Shown: positions 1 to 6,137, counted from the first letter of the stretch. The stretch: 17,450 nucleotides of DNA from Lachnospiraceae bacterium (GCA_028694115.1 JAQUUB010000092.1:1-17450); one strand, 5' to 3'. Notes: generated by a model from the letters alone, not told the origin. Numbers and translations are program-made.

Positions 1-2
1 TT

Positions 3-137
3 GAAATATATTCTAGACAAGGGCATGACCCAATAACATCTCTAAAGCATTACCAGAGCCTATCTTTTACAGATTATGAAATGAGGGACATCGAAAAGAG
101 GCTCATAGAATGGGGAATTCTTAGAAGGGGAATTTGA
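3..137 (+). CDS. Tyrosine recombinase/integrase, C-terminal end only
   Basis: The window opens inside this gene; only the last 44 codons are present, read in the frame beginning at base 3 and ending in TGA at 135-137. The peptide contains RQGHDPITSLKHYQSL, which fits the end of the catalytic domain of archaeal tyrosine recombinases: the G-H of the conserved LGH box followed by the HY motif whose tyrosine attacks DNA. The tail (residues near RDIEKRLIEWGIL) is a short amphipathic helix of the sort found after the catalytic tyrosine. The enzyme would catalyse site-specific integration, excision or multimer resolution, which fits the replication and partition genes that follow. The active-site arginines lie outside the window, so intactness cannot be judged. 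Confidence 0.75.
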   Translation, partial: EIYSRQGHDPITSLKHYQSLSFTDYEMRDIEKRLIEWGILRRGI

Positions 138-226
138 GCGAAGAAAATTTTCGATATCAGCTAATCAGAGCTATGCGAATTAGTAAAAATTCATTCCAAC
201 AACTAGATACGCATTTTTTAAAATAG
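134..226 (+). CDS. Small ORF translationally coupled to the recombinase
   Basis: A 30-codon ORF starts at a TTG whose last two bases are shared with the recombinase stop (TTGA overlap), a layout typical of coupled genes. A GGGG run lies just upstream at 127-130, a rather close spacing for a ribosome binding site. The product begins MSEENFRYQLIRAMRISKN and is charged and helix-prone, with no membrane segment. I do not recognise the family. It could be a small recombinase accessory factor (excisionase-like peptides often sit beside integrases), but nothing in the sequence proves this and it may be chance. Confidence 0.35.
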   Translation: MSEENFRYQLIRAMRISKNSFQQLDTHFLK

Positions 227-332
227 ACATCTGTTAAAGCATTTTCAAAAAATGAATATATTTTTTCCTTCAATGAGTGTACACGTTAAGATAAAAAAGC
301 TATGAGAAACACATAGGCATAATTAATAGAGA

Positions 333-340
333 ATTATAAT
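333..340 (+). promoter_or_regulatory. Probable TATA box for the RHH regulator gene
   Basis: ATTATAAT lies about 115 bp before the likely ATG at 455. Transcription would start about 25 bp downstream, near 362, inside the GGAAGC repeat cluster, so a protein bound there would block initiation. The assignment rests on sequence alone. Confidence 0.35.
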
Positions 341-344
341 AATT

Positions 345-453
345 GCTTCCCGAAAGCTTCCTATAAGTTCCTAAGTTAGGAAGCAATTAGGAAGTTCTAG
401 GAAGCTAGGAAGTTGTGGGAAACTTCTTAATAGTTTGCTTCCTGATTGCTTCC
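345..453 (+). repeat. Cluster of GGAAGC/GCTTCC hexamers, probable operator or iteron array
   Basis: The hexamer GCTTCC occurs at 345, 356, 437 and 448, and its complement GGAAGC at 379 and 400; near-matches GGAAGT lie at 390 and 408. The 9-mers ATTGCTTCC (342-350) and GGAAGCAAT (379-387) form a perfect inverted repeat. The cluster fills the space between the TATA box and the start codon of the downstream RHH gene. More exact copies continue inside that gene at 507, 518, 593 and 614. RHH proteins commonly bind short repeated boxes in their own promoters, so an autoregulatory operator is the simplest reading; plasmid iterons are the alternative. Confidence 0.6.
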
Positions 454-454
454 T

Positions 455-1036
455 ATGACCACAGAAGAGAAACAAAAAATAAATGTCTGGATACCTGGAA
501 ACCTTTGGAAGCGAATAGGAAGCTATGGGTATGAGAGCCCCACAAAGGCCACAATTGCAGCCTTTGAGGCATTGCTACTACAGGAAGAGAAAGGAAGCAA
601 TCAGAAAGAACTAGGAAGCTCACAGGAAGAGATTAGGAAATATCAGGAAGAAATCGAAAGATATCAGGAAAAGGTTAAGGCTCTCGAGACGCGCTCGGAT
701 CCGGTGACCTTCGCCCAGCTGCAAGCCAGGTATGAAGGCCTTCAGGAAATAATCCGAGAAAAAGACGAAATTATTAACATTTTAAAACGGACAAATGAGA
801 CACTTAACAATTTCACCAATTACTTTAAAAGCATGGAAGTTAGGCAGATACCCGAATATACGGCAGAAAAAAGGAATAAAAATGCAGCCAGGAAGGAAGA
901 GACAGGCCAACAAATAGAGAAAATATGTAAGAATTGTAATCAACCTTTCTATACAGGCAATATCAGGCAAGAAACATGCTCTTCTAAGTGTAGGTCCGCT
1001 TATTCTAGAAAAATGAGATTAAAAGCCTCTGCATAA
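455..1036 (+). CDS. RHH / coiled-coil / zinc-ribbon DNA-binding protein
   Basis: The product is 193 aa from the ATG at 455. The frame also opens at a TTG at 446, but that lies in the last GCTTCC repeat and gives no better binding site. Residues about 8-42 (INVWIPGNLWKRIGSYGY then SPTKATIAAFEALL) read as a ribbon-helix-helix DNA-binding unit. Residues about 45-128 are a long charged coiled coil. The end has a zinc-ribbon-like C-x2-C...C-x3-C set (C158, C161, C175, C179) followed by basic residues. The gene sits just after a recombinase, and its promoter holds a hexamer cluster that is its probable operator. I infer a replicon regulator, partition adaptor or replication-linked protein; no enzyme motif is visible. 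A stretch of about 59 bp at 682-740 is far richer in GC than the rest. Confidence 0.7.
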   Translation: MTTEEKQKINVWIPGNLWKRIGSYGYESPTKATIAAFEALLLQEEKGSNQKELGSSQEEIRKYQEEIERYQEKVKALETRSDPVTFAQLQARYEGLQEIIREKDEIINILKRTNETLNNFTNYFKSMEVRQIPEYTAEKRNKNAARKEETGQQIEKICKNCNQPFYTGNIRQETCSSKCRSAYSRKMRLKASA

Positions 1037-1205
1037 TTCTTTATTCGGAATTCGTTCAGCTTGTAACAACTTTGTAAACTACATGATAAAGCACTAGAAC
1101 TACCACGCCTTATATCAAATAAATGAAAAGGCCTGTTGCTGTATCCCGAGGTATCATAATATTAATTACGGAAAACTCCTACAAAAAATTTACCAACATG
1201 GCAAA

Positions 1206-1304
1206 TCATTTACCTGTTTTAATTCTCCTTTCTAATTCTAAAATCCTTTTTTCATGGTATCTTATTACATAATAACCATGCTCTGTTTCTAGTGGAGAAC
1301 ACAT
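1206..1304 (-). CDS. Micro-ORF of 32 aa, uncertain
   Basis: On the minus strand, an ATG at 1304 opens a frame to TGA at 1206. The peptide starts MCSPLETEHGYYVIRYHEK and ends in a basic helix with ELERRIKTGK. The composition is protein-like, but there is no clear ribosome binding site and the first codons coincide with an ORB-like DNA element. It may be a true small gene, the tail of a decayed one, or chance. Confidence 0.22.
   Translation of the reverse strand: MCSPLETEHGYYVIRYHEKRILELERRIKTGK
1286..1302 (+). promoter_or_regulatory. Isolated ORB-like site
   Basis: TTTCTAGTGGAGAACAC closely matches the candidate origin recognition boxes near the second cdc6 (TTCCAATGGAGAACAC at 5473). It lacks the TATATGTATC extension seen in three of those, and lies more than 800 bp beyond the 3' end of cdc6-1. 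Confidence 0.4.
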
Positions 1305-1482
1305 ACAATAGACATTATTTAAGAAAACGAAAATCCTGAATAATACATGTAAAAATCAATATCGATCAAAATAAAAAGTACCTAAAATACATATTCATTT
1401 CCAATGCAATTTGTTATTGGGAGAATTCTTCATTTAACTACCCATCATTTCCAAGAAAGACCATAGAAAGCAGAATGGCTAC

Positions 1483-1632
1483 TTACTTAAAAAATAAGTT
1501 CGTTAAAATTAGCCCGATGGTAGGGATTAAAGCAATCATCAATTCTTTAGATATGTATACCTTAGCTTCAAAATCAAAGCCAGAGAAGCATTTACTATTT
1601 GTATCATATTCTTCGTATGGTCTTGTGGTCAT
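1483..1632 (-). CDS. Small tail-anchored membrane protein, 49 aa
   Basis: I prefer the ATG at 1632 because GGAG lies 5 nt upstream (1638-1641 on the plus strand); the frame remains open upstream to a TTG at 1704 with no such site. The product has a polar, acidic N-terminal half (MTTRPYEEYDTNSKCF...) and a hydrophobic C-terminal segment, LMIALIPTIGLILTNLFF, which would anchor it in the membrane with the N-terminus probably in the cytoplasm. I do not recognise the family. It is transcribed alone towards the RHH gene. Small tail-anchored proteins on mobile replicons include toxins and envelope modulators, but no function can be assigned. Confidence 0.45.
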   Translation of the reverse strand: MTTRPYEEYDTNSKCFSGFDFEAKVYISKELMIALIPTIGLILTNLFFK

Positions 1633-2149
1633 ATTTTCTCCATAATATTGTTCCGTTAGGCACTGGTCCTGCCTTCCGGACAATTTATACTCTCTTTTTT
1701 TCAATTGTACTAATGTAGTTTATGCTATTTATGTGCTCGTATCAGAGCATGTATATGCCTCCATTTGCTTATTGTGATTGTGTAGATACAATAAATGCAA
1801 AAATAAGCCTTATTTATCCTTACATACTTAGTTACTTACTTAGTTACTTATGTTATGTGCTGGAAAGTCGTTTTTAATGCTTCTTTTTTATCAGTTTTTC
1901 CAAGACTATATTGTCTTATAGCTATATAATATTATGAGGTATTTTGAGGGTTAATAAACCTTTATTTTCCAAAAAAAGCTGTTTACTACGTTTACTTACT
2001 GAATTAAAATATTTTTGAATATACGACCATAATTCAAGTATTATTCAGTATGGCTTATGAAAGTCGTTTGTTTACTTAATTATCCCAAAACATATAAGAA
2101 TGGACAGCTTTTGATCGATTACATACATATGAAACAAAGAAAAGAGAAA
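1633..2149. other. AT-rich non-coding stretch downstream of cdc6-1
   Basis: These 517 bp hold no credible gene. They contain a perfect 12-bp tandem repeat at 1826-1849, further scattered TTTACTTA/TACTTAC words between about 1980 and 2080, and two copies of GAAAGTCGTTT (1863-1873 and 2058-2068). I see no terminator or ORB-like site. Confidence 0.45.
1826..1849 (+). repeat. 12-bp tandem duplication
   Basis: ACTTAGTTACTT occurs twice head to tail (1826-1837, 1838-1849). It sits beyond the 3' end of cdc6-1 in non-coding DNA. It could be replication slippage or a protein-binding pair. Confidence 0.6.
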
Positions 2150-3472
2150 TTAAATAAATTCAGAGAGCTCAACATTTCGCCTGTTTAATTTAATCGCAGA
2201 AATCACATATGATTCAATATCACTAAAATTTGCCTCTATTTGAGCCTTTAAAATTGTTGTGTATATCGAATCTATAACATATTCGATATCAGACGAGAGG
2301 GAAATATATCTTGTGTTTCCTGAGCCCTTAACCTTTTTTGCATGTATCAGTTGCTTATCATCAAGATCGGTAAGCCTTCTGGAAATATGTCCTTCGCTAG
2401 TGGGTGCTTCGCCTAAGATATCACAGATCGTCCTGTAGACTTCGGAGATAATTCCAGTTGTAGGTAAGGACCTTAATTTTTCAGACTTAATTATCTGGTG
2501 ACATAGGTATATTGCAATGATCAGGAGCTTATCATGCTTAGAGAACTTAACAATCATTTCCAGAGTTGCAGTATTTGTGATTTCCTTATCTGCAAGGTCA
2601 ATATGTTTCTTTGTAATCCTCTTACAATGCTGGCTTAATGCAATTTTTCCGGCAATATGTAAAGTATCAATTGCTCTTCGAGCATCACCATGGAACCGAT
2701 CTGCGACATTCTGAGCACAATATTTAATCTCTTCCTCTAAGATCGCTTCTGGTTGAAATGCCTCTATCCTGCTGTTTAAGATTAAACACAGTTCTTCTTC
2801 TGTATAATCAGGAAAGTGCAGATAGGTAAATCCAGCTGAAGACAGGACTTTAGAATCTAACGAATTAAGAAAATCCTTCTTATTGGACGCTGTTATGATC
2901 CCTATAGTTGCATTGGAGGCCTTTATTTTCCTGTTTTCCGTAGACCTGGATAATTGATATAAGATGTTATTAGGGTCTTTGAATTTGTCAATCTCATCAA
3001 AAAAGATTATCAGAGCATAGAAATCATAATTCTTTGCCTTCAGGTCTATCTCATTCCAAATTGATTGAAGGTACTGAGAAATGCTTAATCCCATCTTTGG
3101 GACGGTTGCGGTTAGATGAGCCAGAATTTCAACGCAAGCGAAGATATCATTATTGACTGACATTGAATCAATTCTGATGAAATCAACCATGGAATTATGA
3201 TTATTGGCACTGAGGCCATATTCCAGAATAGAAAGAACATATTGTATGGTGATTGTTTTCCCTACTCCGGAGTCTCCCCAGATATACATGTTAATGGGAT
3301 CTCCATGTCTGGGAATAGGGGCGAGATTTGCGGCAACCTGTTCAAGCTCTGTGTTTCTTCCGACAATGTTTTTTGGCACATAACTTTTGCTTAGGATTTT
3401 CTCTTCCTTGAATATCGAGTTCTTTGGCTCGAACAAACTGTTGTACATTTCTTCCGCTTGTGAATTCTCCAA
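2150..3472 (-). CDS. cdc6: Orc1/Cdc6 replication initiator (copy 1)
   Basis: The product is 440 aa, normal length for an archaeal Orc1/Cdc6, an AAA+ ATPase that recognises origin boxes and recruits the MCM helicase. Walker A is GDSGVGKT (about 66-73), Walker B IIFFDEIDK (about 155-163), sensor 1 is near TASN (about 194-197) and sensor 2 is HGDARRAID (about 261-269); the last 100 or so residues fit the winged-helix DNA-binding domain. The start is a TTG at 3472 with GGTGAT, a full match to the archaeal anti-Shine-Dalgarno, just upstream; an ATG eight codons in is the alternative. It is transcribed away from the second cdc6 across a shared origin-like region. All ATPase motifs look intact. Confidence 0.92.
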   Translation of the reverse strand: MENSQAEEMYNSLFEPKNSIFKEEKILSKSYVPKNIVGRNTELEQVAANLAPIPRHGDPINMYIWGDSGVGKTITIQYVLSILEYGLSANNHNSMVDFIRIDSMSVNNDIFACVEILAHLTATVPKMGLSISQYLQSIWNEIDLKAKNYDFYALIIFFDEIDKFKDPNNILYQLSRSTENRKIKASNATIGIITASNKKDFLNSLDSKVLSSAGFTYLHFPDYTEEELCLILNSRIEAFQPEAILEEEIKYCAQNVADRFHGDARRAIDTLHIAGKIALSQHCKRITKKHIDLADKEITNTATLEMIVKFSKHDKLLIIAIYLCHQIIKSEKLRSLPTTGIISEVYRTICDILGEAPTSEGHISRRLTDLDDKQLIHAKKVKGSGNTRYISLSSDIEYVIDSIYTTILKAQIEANFSDIESYVISAIKLNRRNVELSEFI

Positions 3473-3612
3473 ATAATCACCTGTATCTTTTTTAGATAAT
3501 TGATTCTATTTATTTGTATCGAAATGTAACAGATTTAATAAATATAATGTTAAGTAATTAATCAGTATTGGAAGACTTAATTTAATAGAATATGATATTA
3601 ACATAACATAGT

Positions 3613-3662
3613 ACTTAACATGAACCCCCTCCCCCCCCCATTATGTAATTACAGTAGTATGA
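3613..3662 (-). repeat. Inverted copy of the origin G-tract element
   Basis: Read on the minus strand, this gives TACTAC, then TAAT, nine G, A, five G, and further on ATGTTAAGT. It mirrors the plus-strand element beginning at 3840: the two tracts have the same G9-A-G5 pattern and lie about 235 bp apart in opposite orientation. The paired arrangement suggests a bidirectional origin core. Confidence 0.6.
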
Positions 3663-3839
3663 ACCGTCTTTACAAAGTCTGAAGTAAATAGATAGAAAAG
3701 ATAAAAAAAGAAACTTTAGAAGATTATAAATACTATTAATTGAAAAACTCTACAACATTGCTTTAATAACTATAATATAAATGAAATTTATTTCAGCTTA
3801 TCTTTTAGACTCTTTGATCAACAGTTAAAAGACTTCTGG

Positions 3840-3996
3840 TACTACCATATACACTTAATGGGGGGGGGAGGGGGTCAAGGTCATATTCTTTTTTTGGGAA
3901 ATGTTAAGTTCTCTTCTGCTAGCGATTTCATTTTATCATTTAATGTCAAGTTCTTTTCCTGTAAAATAAACATCGAAAACCTTTCAGGATTATCTT
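3840..3996 (+). repeat. Origin element, copy A of a long direct repeat
   Basis: This segment aligns without gaps to 5875-6031, offset by 2035 bp. By hand I count about 126 identities in 156 positions. It starts TACTACCATATACACTTAATG, carries the G tract (3860-3874), and contains ATGTTAAGT at 3901 plus a one-mismatch copy near 3943. The second copy lies beyond cdc6-2, so the two bracket that gene. Confidence 0.8.
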
Positions 3997-4017
3997 ATTT
4001 TTCTTTCAGATTATCTG

Positions 4018-4076
4018 ATCTCTTCCTCTGAGATTACTCCTGGTTGAAAGGCCTCTATACTGTTGTTTAAGATTAA
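4018..4076 (-). pseudogene. Fossil fragment of a third cdc6 gene
   Basis: These 59 bp match 2727-2785, inside cdc6-1, at 52 of 59 positions with no gap and in the same orientation. On the minus strand it still reads LILNNSIEAFQPGVISEEEI against LILNSRIEAFQPEAILEEEI in cdc6-1, that is 15 of 20 residues, with no stop. Neither flank continues the match in my reading. It is best explained as the relic of a duplicated or rearranged cdc6 once transcribed leftwards from this spot, and it argues that the origin region was rearranged. Confidence 0.75.
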
Positions 4077-4080
4077 GCGT

Positions 4081-4111
4081 GTATATGTATCCGAGTTCCA
4101 ATGGAGACCAC
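4081..4111 (+). promoter_or_regulatory. ORB-like site with TATATGTATC extension
   Basis: TTCCAATGGAGACCAC (4096-4111) has an imperfect TTCC-A-ATGGA palindrome like archaeal origin recognition boxes. It is preceded by TATATGTATCC. The same composite occurs at 5456-5488 and, inverted, at 5661-5693. It probably binds an Orc1/Cdc6 protein encoded next door. Confidence 0.55.
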
Positions 4112-4125
4112 ATTCAAGAGGATAC

Positions 4126-4140
4126 AAAACTCCATTAGAA
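4126..4140 (-). promoter_or_regulatory. Reverse ORB-like site
   Basis: Read on the minus strand this is TTCTAATGGAGTTTT, facing the forward site at 4096-4111 with 14 bp between them. It lies about 63 bp before the preferred start of cdc6-2, so it could also act in autoregulation. Confidence 0.45.
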
Positions 4141-4202
4141 GAAATAGAAAGCTTAAAATATTCCTATGCAGATTTAGATTATATTTTTTTGGAGTGTGCA
4201 CT

Positions 4203-5447
4203 TTGTCAAAGCAAGTCTCCTTATCAGATGTTCTAGATTTTAAGAACAGTATTTTCACTAACAAACAGGCCCTTAAGCCAAACTATCCCCTTCATGGGAT
4301 CTCAGATGTCTTGCATAGGGACAACGAGATCAAGATGTATTATGAATTTTTGAAGGATATTTTTAGAGGAATATCCCCAAATAATATTTTTGTCTACGGT
4401 AAACCCGGAAATGGAAAAACAATGCTCTCTAAATGGGTATTGGAAGAAGTAATTAAGGAAGCAGCTAACCGGGATATAGAACTCTGCGTAATTAATGTCA
4501 ATTGCGAAAAATCAAGAACTGAAAATGCAATCTGGCAAAAAATAAATGATAAAATGCCTGTTCCGGAAGGAGAAAACAAGCAGAAAATAGGGAATTCAAG
4601 ATCAAAACACAGCAACTATTTTGAACATCTTGTGAATGAATATCCTGGAATTATTATCATAGTATTAGATGAGATCGACAAAACCGAAGATTCTCAAATC
4701 ATAAACAGTATTATCCGGACCGAATCTGAAAAATCGGGTCAGTCTCCTTGTGTAATAGGGATCACTAATGATCTAAAACTCCATGAAAGGTTCCCTCCTC
4801 ATCTCATTAGTGTCCTTGCCGAAAACAATTTGATTATTCCTCCATATGATGCAAATCAGCTGTCCGATATCATTAGAGCAAGAGTTTTAATCTCTTTTCG
4901 TCCGGATTCTGTTGACGGAATTGTAATCCCCCTTTGCGCTGCTTATGCAGCCCAAGAACACGGCGATGCAAGGAGAGCAATCGATATTTTACGGACAGCT
5001 GGAGAATTAGCAGAACTCCGGAAAAGTCCAATAGTAGAGGAATCTGATGTAAAAAATGCTAAAGAAAAGATCGAAATTGATAGGATAGTAGAGGTAGTAA
5101 AGACATTACCAACTCAATCTAAAACAGTGCTTCTAGCATGTATTTACAGTCTAAATTCAGGAAAGGAATGTACTATTTCGAGTATGTATCAGGTCTACAG
5201 ACTTCTTTGTGCTAGCCTTGATAGTGATATTTTGACATTAAGAAGGGTTACAGATCTTACTAATGAACTTGATCAGCTAGGGATCATAAATTCAACTCTG
5301 CAATATAAGGGTAGATATGGAAGGAACAAAAAAATAATTAGTGTTTCTTCTAAAAACTTTTCTTTGGAAACTTTATTTAAAGATTTCCGGATGCAGCCAA
5401 TTGTAAAAATGTCTCCAGAATATTTCATTCCAAATTTCATAAATTGA
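4203..5447 (+). CDS. cdc6: Orc1/Cdc6 replication initiator (copy 2)
   Basis: I choose the TTG at 4203 because GGAGTG lies 6 nt upstream at 4191-4196 and the protein then begins MSKQVSLSDVLDF, like other Orc1/Cdc6 starts. The frame is open from an ATG at 4101, but that part covers ORB-like DNA. The product is 414 aa. Walker A is GKPGNGKT (about 66-73), Walker B IIVLDEIDK (about 152-160), sensor 1 GITND (about 186-190), sensor 2 HGDARRAID (about 253-261), with a C-terminal winged-helix region. It is divergent from cdc6-1 outside the ATPase motifs, so the pair is not a recent duplication. It is flanked on both sides by ORB-like sites and by a long direct repeat, suggesting that it recognises this element family. 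Confidence 0.9.
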   Translation: MSKQVSLSDVLDFKNSIFTNKQALKPNYPLHGISDVLHRDNEIKMYYEFLKDIFRGISPNNIFVYGKPGNGKTMLSKWVLEEVIKEAANRDIELCVINVNCEKSRTENAIWQKINDKMPVPEGENKQKIGNSRSKHSNYFEHLVNEYPGIIIIVLDEIDKTEDSQIINSIIRTESEKSGQSPCVIGITNDLKLHERFPPHLISVLAENNLIIPPYDANQLSDIIRARVLISFRPDSVDGIVIPLCAAYAAQEHGDARRAIDILRTAGELAELRKSPIVEESDVKNAKEKIEIDRIVEVVKTLPTQSKTVLLACIYSLNSGKECTISSMYQVYRLLCASLDSDILTLRRVTDLTNELDQLGIINSTLQYKGRYGRNKKIISVSSKNFSLETLFKDFRMQPIVKMSPEYFIPNFIN

Positions 5448-5448
5448 G

Positions 5449-5455
5449 TTTTTTT
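5449..5455 (+). terminator. Oligo-T terminator after cdc6-2
   Basis: Seven T residues directly follow the cdc6-2 stop codon. Archaeal RNA polymerase ends transcription at such T runs without needing a hairpin. The run is short, so the call is modest. Confidence 0.35.
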
Positions 5456-5488
5456 GTATATATGTATCTGACTTCCAATGGAGAACAC
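5456..5488 (+). promoter_or_regulatory. ORB-like site with TATATGTATC extension
   Basis: TTCCAATGGAGAACAC (5473-5488) follows TATATGTATCTGAC. It matches the site at 4081-4111 and so flanks cdc6-2 on the other side in the same orientation. Confidence 0.55.
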
Positions 5489-5660
5489 AAACAGAAGACT
5501 GCGAAAAATTCTACGAAATTATGCCATTGGTATAATTATAAAAATGCCATGTTGTTTTGTTATGAAATTAATAGTATTTAATATTTACGAAAAAAATTCA
5601 AAAAGCAAGTAAATAATTTATTTTTATATAATACTTTTAAAACACTCATGATCTTGATAC

Positions 5661-5693
5661 CGTTCTCCATTAGAAGTGTGATACATATACACA
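5661..5693 (-). promoter_or_regulatory. Reverse ORB-like site with TATATGTATC extension
   Basis: On the minus strand this reads TATATGTATCACAC followed by TTCTAATGGAGAACG. It points towards the forward site at 5456-5488 with about 170 bp between them. The intact extension makes chance similarity unlikely. Confidence 0.55.
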
Positions 5694-5874
5694 AAAAGTA
5701 AAATTACATCGAAAATGAATATAAAAGGGTAGTTCAAAATCTACTACATTCTAAACGTAAAGTCTCAAGCTCTCGGTTTCCATAAGAAATGAGATATACA
5801 TATAAACCAAAATTGCTAGAATTTTCACGGTCTTTTACTGTCCTGTTTTGAAAATATTCTTGTTTAAAACCTAC

Positions 5875-6031
5875 TACTACCATATACACTTAATGGGGGA
5901 GGGAGGGGTTTAAGGTTATATCCTTTTTTTTAAAGATGTTAAGTTCTCTATTGATAGCGATTTTAGAACTACAGTAAATGTTAAGTTCTTTTCATGCAAA
6001 ATAAGTATAGGAAACATTTTAGGATTATCTT
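5875..6031 (+). repeat. Origin element, copy B of the long direct repeat
   Basis: This is the diverged partner of 3840-3996. The G tract here is broken into G5-A-G3-A-G4 (5895-5908), and ATGTTAAGT occurs at 5936 and 5978. It is directly followed by an ORB-like site. Together with the ORB-like sites at 5456 and 5661 it fills the 690-bp non-coding gap between cdc6-2 and the partition genes, which may thus hold a second or ancestral origin. Confidence 0.8.
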
Positions 6032-6033
6032 GT

Positions 6034-6045
6034 TTCCAATGGAGA
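6034..6045 (+). promoter_or_regulatory. ORB-like half site adjoining origin element B
   Basis: TTCCAATGGAGA abuts the end of repeat copy B. It is followed at once by ATGTTAAGC, a near copy of the repeated nonamer. It lacks the TATATGTATC extension. Confidence 0.45.
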
Positions 6046-6137
6046 TGTTAAGCCTCTAAATGCTGTTTTTATTGGAACCAAGAGATGATCGGAAATAAAA
6101 CATATACTCAAAACTTACATGTTTTTTATGTTATGAG

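Larger units (their letters stand above)
1037..1482. other. Non-coding gap with one ORB-like site and a minus-strand micro-ORF
   Basis: These 446 bp hold no ORF of normal size. Apart from the ORB-like element at 1286-1302 and the 32-aa minus-strand ORF that overlaps it, I see only AT-rich DNA with no clear terminator hairpin after the RHH gene. Confidence 0.5.
3473..4202. other. Candidate replication origin between divergent cdc6 genes
   Basis: This roughly 730-bp gap separates two divergently transcribed initiator genes, the usual place for an archaeal origin. It contains very AT-rich DNA that could unwind (about 3480-3610 and 3690-3840), two G/C tracts in inverted orientation (3625-3639 and 3860-3874), ATGTTAAGT nonamers, a forward ORB-like site at 4096-4111 and a reverse one at 4126-4140. 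Archaeal origins typically pair ORB palindromes with G-strings beside an unwinding region, so the match is good although function is inferred. Confidence 0.7.

Noticed and set aside
782..970. Minus-strand ORF opposite the RHH gene
   Set aside because: It is the shadow of the coiled-coil and zinc-ribbon coding region and has no ribosome binding site of its own.
3860..3874. Long G run as a sequencing or assembly fault
   Set aside because: An inverted partner with the same 9-1-5 pattern at 3625-3639 and a diverged third copy at 5895 make a real element more likely, though exact lengths should be confirmed.
4101..4202. Longer N-terminus of cdc6-2 from the ATG at 4101
   Set aside because: This part covers two ORB-like sites and has no ribosome binding site, whereas the TTG at 4203 has GGAGTG at correct spacing and gives a family-like start.
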